Below are positions 12,740 through 24,678 of a DNA stretch of 64,000 bases, one piece after another. How positions within the stretch are numbered: the stretch's first letter is position 1; each line of letters starts with the position of its first letter. The DNA is taken from the NCBI RefSeq assembly GCF_001704415.2, contig NC_030817.1, positions 48,593,550-48,657,549 on the forward strand. Reading direction: 5' to 3'. The notes under the pieces are model-generated. The model had not been told where the DNA came from and ran no database searches. It was given only the letters and a program-made list of their open reading frames with translations. The DNA comes from Capra hircus. Lineage: Eukaryota; Chordata; Mammalia; Artiodactyla; Bovidae. The position numbers and the translations under genes are program-made.

Positions 12740-13190
12740 GGGGAACTGTAATTCCTAATGCTGCCATGCAAAGTGCCATGAACTGACTGGTTTAATACAA
12801 TAAAAAGTTATCTTTTCAGTTCGGGAGGCTCTGAGTCCAAAATGGAGATTGTGGCAGGGGCAAACTCCCTCTGAACACCTTTTGTTGTTTCTAGCCTCTG
12901 ATGGTCTGCTGGTGATCTCTGGTGCTCCTTAGCGCATAGACACACTACCCTTGTCAGTGCTCCAGATGCTGATCATCTCCACAGGCTGCTTCCCCTTTGT
13001 TTCTCTCTTCACATGGTCATCATCTTAGAAGGACACCAGTCACACTGGATTAGGGGCCCACCTTGCTCCAGCATGACCCCATCTTAACTAATTACATCTG
13101 GGAGGACCTTGTTTCCAAATTATCACATTCTGAGGTCCTAGGAGTTAGGACTTTGACATCTTTTCAGGAGTGGGAGTCCAGGGAATCACA
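12740..13190 (-). mobile_element. MLT1-type LTR (ERVL-MaLR)
   Basis: The plus strand has CTAATGCTGCCATGC, CACCAGTCACACTGGATTAGG, CATCTTAACTAATTACATCT and CATTCTGAGGTCCTAGGAG, the reverse of an MLT1 LTR. No internal region found. Confidence 0.7.
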
Positions 13191-13299
13191 ACTGAACTTG
13201 TAATAGTAATCTATCTCTTCAATTTTTGGTTTCTCCTCAGATTTTGTATGAAAGAACAAATATTTATGTATTTTCCCTATATCCCTTCTTTCTCACATG

Positions 13300-14760
13300 C
13301 AGGATAACATACTAAAAATGCTCTTGAGCATGTTATTTTTTTCACTTAACAGTATATCCTGGAAATCATGTCAGTTTCATAGAGATCTTCCTCATTCTTT
13401 TCTAGAGTGCTTAGTATTTTCATTTTCTAGATGAATCATAGCTGATTCAATTAATCTTTCAAATGAGCATTTAGAGTTGTAATTACCAGCAGTGTTGCAA
13501 TGAGTAACCTTGTGCATATACATTCTCATATTGTTAGAAGTGTATCTGCAGGATGTATTCCTAAAAGTGGTGTTGCTGGGTCAAACTCCTTGTGTAGTTT
13601 TGTTAGATTATTGCCTAATTCTCTTTGCAGTTTGTATTTCCACCAATAATGTGTGAGAATGCCTGTTTCCCACAGCCCACAGAACAGATCATCATACTTT
13701 TTGATATTTTGCCAATATGATGAAACTTGTATCTCTGTGTTGCTTAATTTGCATTTCTGAGTGAGTCTGAACATTTTTTCATATATTTGAAAAATATCTT
13801 CATTTTTTCTATTGGATTGTTGGATCATTTGTCCCTTGTAAAAGCACCCTTTCTGAGATAAATTCATATACAATAGAATTTACCCTCTAAGTGTACAATT
13901 CAATGGTTTTAGTATATTAAGGGACTTTTGTAACCATTAACATAGTCTAAGTTTGGAATGTTTTCATCACCCCCAAAAGAAACTTTGCATCCACTCTTAT
14001 TCTTCCCCATCCCCAGCCCTAGGCATCCACTAACCAACTTCAGTCTCTATGGATTTGCCTATAGCAGACATTTCATATAAATGGAGTTATACAATAACGG
14101 TCTTTTGTGACTTGCTTCTTTCACTTAGCATAATGTTTTCAAGGTTTATCGGTTATAGAAGATATCAATAATTCATTTTTGGTGAATGATACTCCATTGT
14201 ATGAGTACACAGCATTTTGTTTGTTCATCCATTACATGGACATTTGGGCTTTTTTGGATTTTGTAGTATCATTTATTAAAATGTCCATCTTCACCCCATG
14301 ATTTGAAATGCCATCTTTAACGTCTAACTTTCCATATGTTTTTGGATCTATTTCTGGGCATTCTATTTTACTGGTCAATGTGTCTTTTCACGTGGTACTA
14401 CTACACTTTTAATTACACAGGATTTAGAGTATACTTTAATATCCGGTAGAGTAAGTCATCTCTAGTAGTTGGTATTTTTCATGTGTTTCCTGGTTATTGA
14501 TGCCTTTGTTTTTTCATGTGAACTTCATTATCAACTTGCCTAAAAAAGCTTGTCAGTATGCATTAGCTTGTTAAATTAACCTAGGAGAAAATGACATCTT
14601 TATAATGTTGTATCATCCTATGCAAAAACAGGGAGGTGTCTGTTTAAGAATACTCCTGTGTCTGTCAGGAGTGTCAAATTCTATTTTAAAAATCACTTTT
14701 TAATTACTGTAGGGGCTACATTGAGTTTTTAGCAATTTGATAACATGCAAAATAAAGATA
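13300..14760 (-). mobile_element. Old L1 (L1M) fragment(s)
   Basis: Reverse L1 signatures: GCAGGATGTATTCCTAAAAG, GTTGCTGGGTCAAACTCC and TGATACTCCATTGTATGAG. Several pieces may be concatenated. The 115-codon minus frame at 13526-13873 is remnant L1 sequence, not a gene. Confidence 0.7.
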
Positions 14761-17510
14761 TGTCATATTCTCTGCAGAAAAAAGACCAATATCTTAAATG
14801 CTAATATGACGTTATAAAAGCCAGTAGCCTGATCGACTAATGTCCTTGGTGAAATTTTATCAATGTCAGCTGTAGAAGAAAGCTCTGGGCAGCCAGGAAA
14901 TGCCAGAAATACAAGGTTATTTTCTTTCTTGGATCTTCCTCTCAGAGCTCTGCAGGGAGCAAGATCTTTCCCACCTAAACCATAAAATTTCTTGGGAAAG
15001 ATAAACATCGTCTATCTCTTGAAGAGAGGGAGAGGGAGGCATGACCAATGGAGTCAATGATCTGAGGCAAAAATTTGCTGAACAGAGTGGAGGAGAGAAA
15101 GGAAGTGTGTAGGGATATGCAGGCAGGACAGCAAAGCCCTCATAATAGATCAGGTACTGTATATACTACAGCAAATTTATACATATCCATCTACCCTTTG
15201 TATCCTGCACAAACATACCCACAGAGGACAGAGAATGACAGAAGAATTGATCAAGACACAGAACAAAGGTCTGAGATGGACAGAACAGAGACCCTGACTC
15301 TGCCACCGGGGCCACAGGATGATTAGCAAAGCCCCTGTGAGTGAAGTGTCATGTTTTAAGTCTGAAGCACCTTGACACATTAATTTCTAATTAGCAGTAA
15401 TGTTTTACTATTTAGAAAATTTTGTCTATCACTGACATGTTATTTGGAGAATACTGTTCACTACAAGTTCCACTTTAAGAACCTTACCTGAACAAATGCA
15501 AAGTTCCTCCTGCCCTAATCCCTGGCTCAGGGTTGATGCCTCCATCCTATCTGGAGGGAGGAGGGTGCTGGCTGGATGACTGACAACCTAGTGGAGGGGA
15601 TACCTCCACAGCTCACCCGACTCAGGCCTAGTGAGATTCAGGTGAGCTCATGAGTCCTGGATACAAGGGTCTGAAGTTGTGTGAAGCTGGGGTCAGGAGA
15701 CCACCCAACGTGGCCGACCTCACTTCGAGATCCGGATCTGCTCCTAATTTACTCTGGGAGGAAAGCAAACCCTTGCCCTGTCATGTTTTATCTTTCTGGT
15801 CTGTCAAGTGAGCAGAATGACACGTGCCCTGCCTACTTTACTAGCGTTGAATCAAAGCAGACAATGAACATGGAAATACTTTAAGGAGAAAAGTGCTGTC
15901 TGAATGGAAGGGCCTCCCTAGACTGCTCCAGTGAACTGTTCCAGAACTTTTCAGTGTCCTAATTAAGAAGTGAGGAAACAATTAGATAATTTTCAGACGT
16001 GTTTGTCATGGATGAAAAGATATCCACTCAGTGGCTGAGTCACTATTTTAACCACGTCGGTATATACCTTAAATCATTTTTAAAGGGCTGAGGAATCTGT
16101 GTCCCACTGCTAAAAAGACTTCCAAGCCCCATAACCCGACAGACAGTTCTGGGAATGAGGCTATCCCGGCACCGCTGGCAGGGGACATGGAGGAGATGCA
16201 GACAGAGGTTAAGTCAAATGGGAAAAGTTATTGTCACTCTGGAAAAGATTCTCTAGACACTCAGAGAAGCAGTGTCTGTTATATTTAACTAGGAACCAAT
16301 ATAATTAAAGAAAACCCAACATTTATGTCTGTCCCTTTTGGAGTGAGCATATTTGTTCTCTGAGTTCATGCCCATGAATAGTAAGCATCTTTTGAGTAAC
16401 TCAATACTTGGAAGCATTCTGCAGCAAAGCGATTTGTGAAATGTTTCTCTAACGCAGGAGTTCTGAGCTTGATCTCATGCAGATGAAATGACTTAAGTAG
16501 CGACCCTATTACAGCTGACAACACGGGCACCCACCCCGGGGGCTTCACACCCCTACACGCGCCCCGCCCCGTTTCTCCTGGACTCGATGGATTTCAGGTT
16601 AACAGCCCAAGGGAACAGGCGAGACTGTGAATACCGGTCTTTTCCAACCCCAGCCTCCCATTTCAGAGCTTTTCCACTCAGGGGAGGTGTGCCATTTCCC
16701 AACCTCCATCATTACTGAACAGGCCTCACCTTAGTCCCCTATACTTCACTACGAACTCATCTGGGTGAGGAAATATTTGTCCTTTGTATTGTAATTCAAT
16801 TCTTTTAAGTACAGAAGTGAAAGGTCTTATTTGCTGTTAAAATAATTTCAGGCATCAGCAAACAGGTGTGTGTCGGGGGGCGGGGAGGTGTTGGAGGGCT
16901 CATCCAATTGCCTTGACTCTCACCCTGAGGAAGGCCAGTCCCAAGGGAACTAAATTTACTCACTTGGGGTGCTGCGGGCTCACTAGAGTCACGAGGTAAA
17001 AAGGGAGAAGACGGGCTTTCTTCCTCCAGGACTGCTATCTTATCTGCTCTCTGTCCAGATCACCTGGTGACCACAGCGCCTGCTCTCGGGCCCCTCGCCC
17101 TCTGCCAGGCCCTCCCTCCTCTCCGGCGTCTTCCCTCGGTTGGAGAGCGCATGCTCTGTACTCCTCCCTCCTCTGGCCCACCTGGCTCAAGTCGTTAGGA
17201 GGGAAGGGGTCTCGCCCACCCTCGCGAGATTTCAGGTGGCTCCCATCAGCGATGTTGCCCACAGGTGCCAGGGCTCCAGGGAAGAGGACCATAAAGGCCT
17301 CAGAGGGAAGCGAGCAAAGAGTAATGTGGCCTGACTGAGGGACAACTGGGAGCCCAGGTCACCAGTATGCATTAGGGTCTTGCCTGCCAGGAAGAGGAGG
17401 ATCAACACCAAGTAGAAAAAACTGTTGGCAATAATTACAGGTCTTGAAATACCTAACAAAGAGTGAAGAAAAACCCAAAATTTTGGTTTTGGCTAGATAC
17501 ACACTACCGA
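14761..17510. other. Intergenic DNA, partly GC-rich near 16500-17300
   Basis: No gene recognised. Around 16520-16580 and 17030-17260 CpGs are more frequent than elsewhere, and 17221-17228 is the palindrome CTCGCGAG. This is a candidate regulatory patch only; no open frame shows a known domain. Confidence 0.4.
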
Positions 17511-17709
17511 TTGGGGCTTCTCCTGTGGCTCAGCTGGTAAAGAATCTGCCTTCAATGCGGGAGACCTGGGTTCGATCCCTGGGTTGGGAAGATCCTGGGA
17601 GAAGAGAAAGACTACCCACTCCAGCATGCTGGCCTAGAAAATTCCATGGACTGTGTAGTCCCTGGGGTCGCAAAGAGTCGGACAGGACAGAGCAAATTTC
17701 ACTTTCACA
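17511..17709 (+). mobile_element. Bov-tA SINE
   Basis: GGGGCTTCTCCTGTGGCTCAG head, GGTTCGATCCCTGGGTTGGG B-box region and GGGTCGCAAAGAGTCGGAC tail. Confidence 0.85.
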
Positions 17710-18021
17710 CTACGGATTGTATTGTTTATAATCTTCTTCCAATCACCACTTATTCCATTAAACACAAAGTGTAATGAAAATTAACTTATCAGAAGTGATG
17801 TTTGACAAAGAAACTTACTCAGGGAAAAATTATAATCAGAGAATTAAACATCTGTGTGGTTAATTTTGCTTGGATGACACCAGTGGCCAGTGTTTTTTCT
17901 TGGTATAACCTAAAATATAATAAACATGTTTTAAATACAACATATATAGTATTAGCTGTAGACTTTTCCTCTGCTTTGTTAACTTATGTTAGCCCAATAA
18001 AATCTGACAATGGAATTTTTT

Positions 18022-18305
18022 TTAAGTAATGTTTGAGTTCCCTGAGTCATACAGCAAATTTCCACCGGCTATCTATTTTACATATATCAGCATATATACT
18101 TTGATGCTACTCTTGCCATTCATCGCCCCCTCTTCTTCCTCTCCCCAGCACTTGTCCACAGATCTGTTCTCCTAGAGGGGTGGGGTGGGAGGGAGGTTCA
18201 AGAAGGAGGTGACATAGTACACCTATGGCTAATTCATGTTGACGGATGACAAAAATCAAACCAATATTGTAAAGCAATCAATTAAAAATGAATGTAATTT
18301 TTTTA
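18022..18305 (+). mobile_element. L1 3' UTR tail
   Basis: GAGTTCCCTGAGTCATACAG, GGCTATCTATTTTACATAT and the terminal GTAAAGCAATCAATTAAAAA match the bovine L1 3' end. 5'-truncated. Confidence 0.75.
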
Positions 18306-19745
18306 AAAGTGATGTTTGATCATTTGTACCAGCTTTCTTAGTTTGCTGCACATGTAATATGATCCCCTCACAGGCTCCCAACTATTTGCTGATAACCTCC
18401 AAATCTTTACCCACCTTTAGATCCACAAGTGCCTATCAGCAGGCTTCCCTCTGATGTTACCACATGGAAAGTCAAATGTGGTAGACCAGTGGGGGCACCA
18501 GCACCCCTTCAAGAGTAAGAGTAGGTGTCAGCATACTGACAGGATCCTCCCTGCCCAACAACAGCACCACCTCACTCCATACACCTGAACCCTTGGCTAC
18601 TATCTCTCATCTGCATCTGTGAACTGCTTTCCACATTAGCACCGAACCCCAGGCTTGCTACCCTTAAAAAGGCAGAGCTAGCTTTCTAAAGTTCATACTA
18701 GAGCATACATCATTTACATGTAACTTCTGAATAGCTTCCTCAGTGTTGAATCAACTTCTTTAGCATCAAACAAAAGTCCCTTCACAATCAAACCCCTACT
18801 TTTTCTCCAGCCCAGTATCGTCTCTGTTGTTTCATCCGCTAGGAGTAACTAATTATCTCTGGCGAGTCTCTTTACTTCACTCTTTCTTTTTCACAGGCCA
18901 CACGCACTGCTGAAAATGAGAGGGCTGGTTCCAGTTCAAAGCCTTTCACCGACCTGAGCGCTCAGCCAGAAGTTCTGCATCTGCAGCCTATTAGCTCTCC
19001 TGATAGCATTTTGTTATTCTCCTTGCAGCAGGAAAAACAAACAGCTGTCCCTCCCACAGTCTCTGCCTTCCTCCCAAGGTCGAAGAGGCTCTCCCCCAGG
19101 TGACCCCCTGCGACCCCATGGAGTTCCTTCCTCTGCAGTGGCCTTGTCCTCCCAGTTGTCTAGTCTAGTCACCACCCTCCCGTTTCTGGGATTTTCTGAT
19201 AAATTACCTCATTCCCCATCCCCCTCTCTCTGTTCTGTCGCGCTCTTCCCAGGTCCTAGACCCAGTGCTTCACAATGGATGCCGGTTGCTGGTGATTTCC
19301 ACGTTTGCTTTCTCCCACAGCATGTAGGACGTTCATTGTGGGCCACTTTCAGCATCACTGTCAGGGGGCAACTTAAGCTTTAGGGAGGAGGTTGCAGGTG
19401 TGATTTGGGGCTTTGGCTTCTCTCCCTATATTTTGCACTGGCTCTCTCCCAAGCCATCCCTAGCAGACAGAATCGATGTGGAGACTGTGTTCACAGTGCG
19501 GATACAGCTCCCCTTTCAACCAGACGGCTATCCTTAAGCTCCTGAATGTAAAATTTAGAACTGGCACAGACTGGCGATCTGGAATGCTGCTTAGTTTCTG
19601 GCATTGGGCTCTCTTAGAGGAATTTCTTCCAAGACTGGAGTTGCTTGTAGAAAGTAAGCTAATTTAGCACCTCCCTGGGTGAGCCACTCTTAGCTGCTTC
19701 TTTATTCCTTTTTGTGATGTTGAAGCATGACCCAGGCCCATTGAT
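18306..19745. other. Unassigned intergenic DNA
   Basis: No gene or clear repeat recognised. Pyrimidine-rich segments occur at about 18840-18900 and 19130-19330. Confidence 0.4.
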
Positions 19746-19747
19746 TC

Positions 19748-20126
19748 CAGTGGTGTCCAATACATAGCACCAGCCCCTTGCGGCTATGTGAAATATGGTT
19801 GTTGTTAATTGAGATGTGCTGGAAGCATAAAATATACACTGTATATTGAAGACTTAGTATCAGATGATAAAAAACATTGTTAATTACATGTTGAAATGTT
19901 AATATTTTAGATATACTTCATTAAAATATCTTGCTACTGTCAAATTCACTTACCTCTTTTCACTTTTTAAAATGTGCTACCAGAAAGTTTAAAATTATAT
20001 GTCACCTGCATTATATTTATTTCTTAAAAATTTTTTTAATTGAAGTATAATTGCTTTACCATGTTAAGTTTCTGCTGTATAATAATGTGAACTGTATGAT
20101 ATTTCTATTGGACAATGCTGGACTAG
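19748..20126. mobile_element. Non-autonomous DNA transposon relic with inverted ends
   Basis: The left end CCAGTGGTGTCCAATA and the reverse complement of the right end, CCAGCATTGTCCAATA, are imperfect inverted repeats, as in hAT-Charlie-type MER elements. A small L1-like 3' tail (about 20025-20092, reverse) interrupts it. The family name is uncertain. Confidence 0.5.
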
Positions 20127-21084
20127 ACCATGGCTCAGTCTTAAATGTCTTAATATACCTTCCAAAGGCTTGCAGTGTATGCTGTGTGTTCCCTTTTATT
20201 CCATCCCTGGCAATGCTTAAATGAGTAATTAGATGTCTTGCTGATATACCCCAAATTTCTATCCACATTGTCCCCAGATGGCAATGGGGAAAGTATGGAA
20301 ACTGACTCACAGGGCAACCACAGATATTCAGAGCTCTAGTAGTGACTGAGTTAACAGAGCTTTCCTTTTTCCCTTCTCACACTTATTTTGAAGAATAAAA
20401 CACTGAATTTCTTATAGCTTAAAATCACACAACATCAACACTTATTCATAAGCATTACAGCATTACAAAACAGAGAAATACTGAAAAAGTAAACGTACTT
20501 GGCTACTCAGTTTTCATCACTGAGATTCTGGTCATCCCACTGGAGCTATTTCATTGTCTTCAAGTCTAGAAGTTTATGCTACACTTTGGCCTAATGCCCA
20601 GTGATGTAGAATTAACCACATCATTCATTGATGTGAATTCTGTTTTTAAGTCTAGCATTCAGGAAAATCCTGTTTGTTTAAACAGATTATCCTTAGCTCA
20701 CTGTGCTCATTACCTCTTACTAACTGGAGAGAATATACTTGAGTTTCTGATTTATAAAATATATATATTAAAGAAAAAGACAACTCTCAGGCAGGTATGG
20801 GGTGTGCCTTGATAGTCATTATTCTTCATAAGAGAACTTAAATCAGAATCTGAACAATGAATTCAGATCAGCCTACAGCTGATCCTCAACAGCCTACAGT
20901 TATGGCTTTAACAACTGGTTAGCTTCCCAAGGAGAACACTCTGCTCCAGAGTTTTGTGCCTGCTCTTGGCCTTTCAGTCCCCAGGACATCTGAAGGTTCT
21001 CCCACCCCTCTCCTCTCTGGAGACTGAGAGCCAGCAAATGATCAACAGCTCTGGGCAGCAAACAGCTTTCTCTGCTGTTGGCTA
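20127..21084. other. Unassigned intergenic DNA
   Basis: AT-rich, with no gene or repeat family I can name. Confidence 0.4.
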
Positions 21085-21300
21085 GGGCTTCTCTGGTGGC
21101 TCAGATGTTAAAGAATCCACCTGCAATGTGGGAGACTTGTGTTTGATGCCTGCATTGGGAAGATTCCCTGGAGAAGGAAATGGCAACCCACTCCAGTATT
21201 CTGGCCTGGAGAATTTCATGGACAGAGGAGCCTGGCAGGCTACAGTCCATGGGGCTGCAAAGAGTTGGACAGGACTGAGCAACTTTCACTTTCACTTGAT
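21085..21300 (+). mobile_element. Bov-tA SINE
   Basis: GGGCTTCTCTGGTGGCTCAG head, CAACCCACTCCAGTATTCTG middle and GAGCAACTTTCACTTTCACT tail. Confidence 0.9.
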
Positions 21301-21307
21301 TTGCACC

Positions 21308-21515
21308 CACTTGGCGCTAGTGGTTAAGAACCCACCTGCAGGAGACTTAAAGAGATGCAGGTTCTATCCCTGAATCAGGAATAAACCCTGGAGGAGGGCA
21401 TGGCAACCCACTCCAGTATTCTTGTCTGGAGAAGTCCATGGAGAGGAGCCTGGTGGGCTACAGTCCATGGGGTTGCAAAAGTTGGACACGACTGAAGCGA
21501 CTTAGCATGCACACA
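21308..21515 (+). mobile_element. Second Bov-tA SINE in tandem
   Basis: It starts 8 bp after the previous copy with CACTTGGCGCTAGTGGTTAAG and ends GACACGACTGAAGCGAC followed by a short CA run. It is more diverged in the head than its neighbour, so a separate insertion is likelier than a duplication. Confidence 0.8.
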
Positions 21516-21639
21516 CACACTATCCTGAACATAACTCACTAGAAGGAACACCAGTCCTTCAAACAAACAAAAAGATCAGTGATGGTCTGTAGGAAGCTTC
21601 TAAGGATGAATATGTATGTGCTCAGCCTGTTTGTTTTTA

Positions 21640-21800
21640 TGTATTATTTGTGTAAAAAGTACTATAAACCTATTACAATACAGTATATATAGCTCATTGT
21701 GTTAGCTGGGTACTTAGGCTAACTTGACTTATGAACAAATTGTGAACTTACGAATGTGCTTTCAGAACAGAACTCGTTTGCATGTAGGGAACTTACTGTA
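21640..21800. mobile_element. Possible Tigger (TcMar) fragment
   Basis: It resembles Tigger-type sequence: GTACTATAAACCTATTACA, TGAACAAATTGTGAACTTACG and TGTAGGGAACTTACTGTA. Assigned from memory of the family. Confidence 0.4.
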
Positions 21801-21933
21801 GTCATGTTTATCAAGTATTTAGGTGTTGGGAAGTGAACATATTAAAAATGTGTACAAAGTCCCTGTTCTCAAACTACCTAAGTGTGTAGGAGAGAATTAT
21901 GTAAACAAAGCAGAGCAAAAGAATGCAATTCAT

Positions 21934-22208
21934 GCTGCTGCTGCTAAGTCGCTTCAGTCGTGTCTGACTCTGTGCAACCCCATAGATGGCAGCCTACCAG
22001 GCTCCTCCATCCTTGGGATTCTCCAGGCAAGAATGCTGGAGTGGGTTGCCATTTCCTTCTCCAATGCATGAAAGTGAAAAGTGAAAATGAAGTCGCTCAG
22101 TCATGTCTGACTCTTCGAGACCCCATGCACTGCAGCCTACCAGGCTCCTCCATCCATGGGAGTTTCCAGGCAAGAGTACTGGAGTGAGCTGCCATTGCCT
22201 TCTCCGGC
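21934..22208 (-). mobile_element. BOV-A2 dimeric SINE
   Basis: Two SINE half-units joined by GCATGAAAGTGAAAAGTGAA, the classic BOV-A2 dimer, reversed. It starts with a short CTG run and is flanked by a GCAATTCATGCT duplication. Confidence 0.9.
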
Positions 22209-22695
22209 AATTCATGCTACTATGTACCAAATGCCAAGGTCACAGAACCCTTGCACTGGTCCAAAAGGAGGAGTGATTTTGCAAGTGGACATTAACAGTT
22301 GCAGAGAAACTTTCAGTGATTAGGGACTAGAGGGTGTCCTGGTTTGTGGGGAGAGGAGGGTGCCTGAGTGGGGTAGATGGAAGGTGGAACTCATGCATTA
22401 AGCTGGGGACAGACTGCATTTTCTGCCAATGGGTTTGGGCTCCTTGCTTCTGCCTCTGGGGAGCTTTCGAAGAATTTTTGGCAGAGTAACTTGATCAGAT
22501 TTGTCTACTAGAAAGGAAGCACAGGTGTGGGAGGGATGGACTGCACAGGATGGTTAGCAGATGAAGAGACTGGGAGAACCCAAACAAGCGGCTGATTTAG
22601 TGGTAAGTTTTAACGCTTAGGAAAAATACACAGGGATCTACTGAAGCCCACTATTCAGAATGAGGTCCTGATATTCTAACATTTAGTTTGTGTGT
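22209..22695. other. Unassigned intergenic DNA
   Basis: Nothing recognised. Confidence 0.4.
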
Positions 22696-22896
22696 GTTAG
22701 TTGCTCAGTTGTGTCCGACTCTTTGTGATCCCATTGACTGTAGCCCATCAGGCTCTGTCCATGGGATTCCCCAGGCACGAATACTGGAGTGGGTTGTCAT
22801 TTCATTCTCCAGGGAATCCTCCGGACCCAGGGATCAAACCCGGGTCTCCTGAACTGCAGGCAGATTCTTTACCACTACACCACCTGGGAAGCCCAC
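22696..22896 (-). mobile_element. Bov-tA SINE
   Basis: The plus strand runs TTAGTTGCTCAGTTGTGTCC to ACCACCTGGGAAGCCC. Confidence 0.9.
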
Positions 22897-23276
22897 AACA
22901 CAGTTCAATATCCTTTATAAAAGGAATGTGTCTGCCATGTTGGACAGCAAAGCAAGGACTTCCTGTACAGGGAGACATGGTGAGGGCTAGCTACTGCCTG
23001 AGCTGGTAAGCACTGGAAGGGTGGGAGCAGGGAGGAAAGGGGTCTGCACCCCATAGATTAAAACTACAGTCTTGATTTTAACAGAAACAGGGCTAGAACA
23101 ATACATTCCCAGCACTGATAGGGGTTGGGGTGTTGGATTCCCTTCTAACTGGGAAACTTCCAGGTATCTAGAGGAAGGATGAAAAGACACTTAGTTCTGA
23201 ATTAAAACCTGGAACTCCTTTTATCATAGAAACAATGTTATCAATACATTATATGGCAGGCCTCTTGAATGAATTG
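22897..23276. other. Unassigned intergenic DNA
   Basis: Nothing recognised. Confidence 0.4.
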
Positions 23277-24360
23277 TTCTTCAGTTGCTCAGTCAGGTCT
23301 CTTTGCAACCCCATGTACTATAGCACACTTGGGCTTCCCTGTCCTTCACTATCTCCCAGAATTTGATCAAACTCATGTCCAATGAATCACTGAAGCCATC
23401 CAACCATCTCATCCTCTGTCGCCGCCTTCTTCTCCTGCCCTCAATTTTTCCTAGCATCACAGTCTTTTCCAATGAGTTGACTCTTCGCATCAGGTGGCCA
23501 AAGTGTTGGACCTTCAGCATCAGTCCTTCCAATGAATATTCAAGGTTGATTTCCTTTAGGATTGACTGGTTTGATCTCCTTGCTGTCCAAGAGATTCTCG
23601 AGAGTCTTCTCCAGCATCACAGTCAGAAAGCATCAGTTCTTCAGTGCTCATCTTTCCTTATAGTCCAACTCTCACATCCATACATGACTATTGGAAAAAC
23701 CATAGCCTTGACTAGATGGACCTTTGTTGGCAAAGTAATGTTTCTGCTTTTCAATATGCTATCTAGGTTGGTCATAACTTTCCTTCCAAGGAGTAAGCGT
23801 CTTTTAATTTCATGGCTGCAATCACCATCTGCAGTGATTCTGGAGCCCAAAAATATAAAGTCTGACACTGTTTCCATTGTTTACCCATCTATTTCCCATG
23901 AAGTGATGGGACCAGAAGCCATGATCTTCATTTTCTGAATGTTGAGCTTTAAGCCAACTTTAACACTCTCCTCTTTCACTTTCATCAAGAGGCTTTTGAG
24001 TTCCTCTTCACTTTCTGCCATAAGGGTGGTGTCATCTGCATATCTGAGGTTATTGATATTTCTCCTGGCAATCTTGATTCCAGCTTGTGCTTCTTCCAGC
24101 CCAGCGTTTCTCATGATGTACTCTGCATATAAGTTAAATAAGCAGGGTGACAATATACAGCCTTGATGTACTCCTTTTCCTATTTGGAACCAGTCTGTTG
24201 TTCCATGTCCAGTTCTAACTGTTGCTTCCTGACCTGCATATAGGTTTCTCAAGAGGTAGGTCAGGTGGTCTGGTATCCCCATCTCTTTCAGAATTTTCCA
24301 CAGTGTATTGTTATCCACACAGTCAAAGGCTTTGGCATAGTCAATAAAGCAGAAATAGAT
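23277..24360 (-). mobile_element. BovB (RTE) LINE, 5'-truncated, reverse-transcriptase part
   Basis: A minus-strand open frame at 24318-23881 carries the RT core (YADDT box preceded by LSPCLFNLYAEYIMRN). It continues in separate frames at 23877-23641 and 23532-23293 towards the 3' end. Frameshifts and stops separate the pieces, so the copy is dead. BovB supplies the machinery that moves Bov-tA SINEs. The 191-codon plus-strand frame 23363-23938 is only its antisense. Confidence 0.9.
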
Positions 24361-24672
24361 TTTTGTCCTTTATTGTGCCCATCTTGAATGAATAGCAAGT
24401 CTGAAATCTAGTCCATTTATATACTATTACATTGTCTTCTGGATAGTTTACTAACAACCAGATTTTGGGAACATGACTTGTCTGTAAAGTAGAGATTCTC
24501 TGCAGTTGAGTTTATAATCATGCTATGTCATCTGCTATAAATTCAAGGTCATCTTGAGAATTCTTTGTTTTGCTGCAAAGAACGATATCAGGAGCTATCA
24601 CCAAGGATAATGGCTTGGAAACAGTTCTATTTGAAAAATAAGTCACAGTTTTTGGTTTTGCTAGAATAGAAC

Positions 24673-24678
24673 TTTATT
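24673..24678 (-). promoter_or_regulatory. Polyadenylation signal AATAAA, likely distal NEDD4 signal
   Basis: The plus strand reads TTTATT, so the minus strand is AATAAA in the context CCATAAATAAAGT. It is the only canonical hexamer I found on the minus strand between the stop codon and the BovB copy at 24360. Cleavage would be expected about 10-30 nt further, near 24645-24663. Confidence 0.6.

Noticed and set aside
13526..13873. 115-codon minus-strand frame
   Set aside because: It lies in an old reverse L1 fragment; the translation is degraded L1-like sequence.
17549..17582. tRNA-like B-box sequences (GGTTCGATCCC) in many places as tRNA genes
   Set aside because: All occur inside Bov-tA or CHR SINEs, which derive from tRNA; no intact cloverleaf was found.
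23363..23938. 191-codon plus-strand open frame
   Set aside because: It is the exact antisense of the BovB reverse-transcriptase fragment on the minus strand, which carries the YADDT box.
1..24650. Exons of a neighbouring gene (PRTG is expected downstream of NEDD4 in mammals, as I recall)
   Set aside because: I found no immunoglobulin or fibronectin-type exon; the neighbour probably lies beyond the window.
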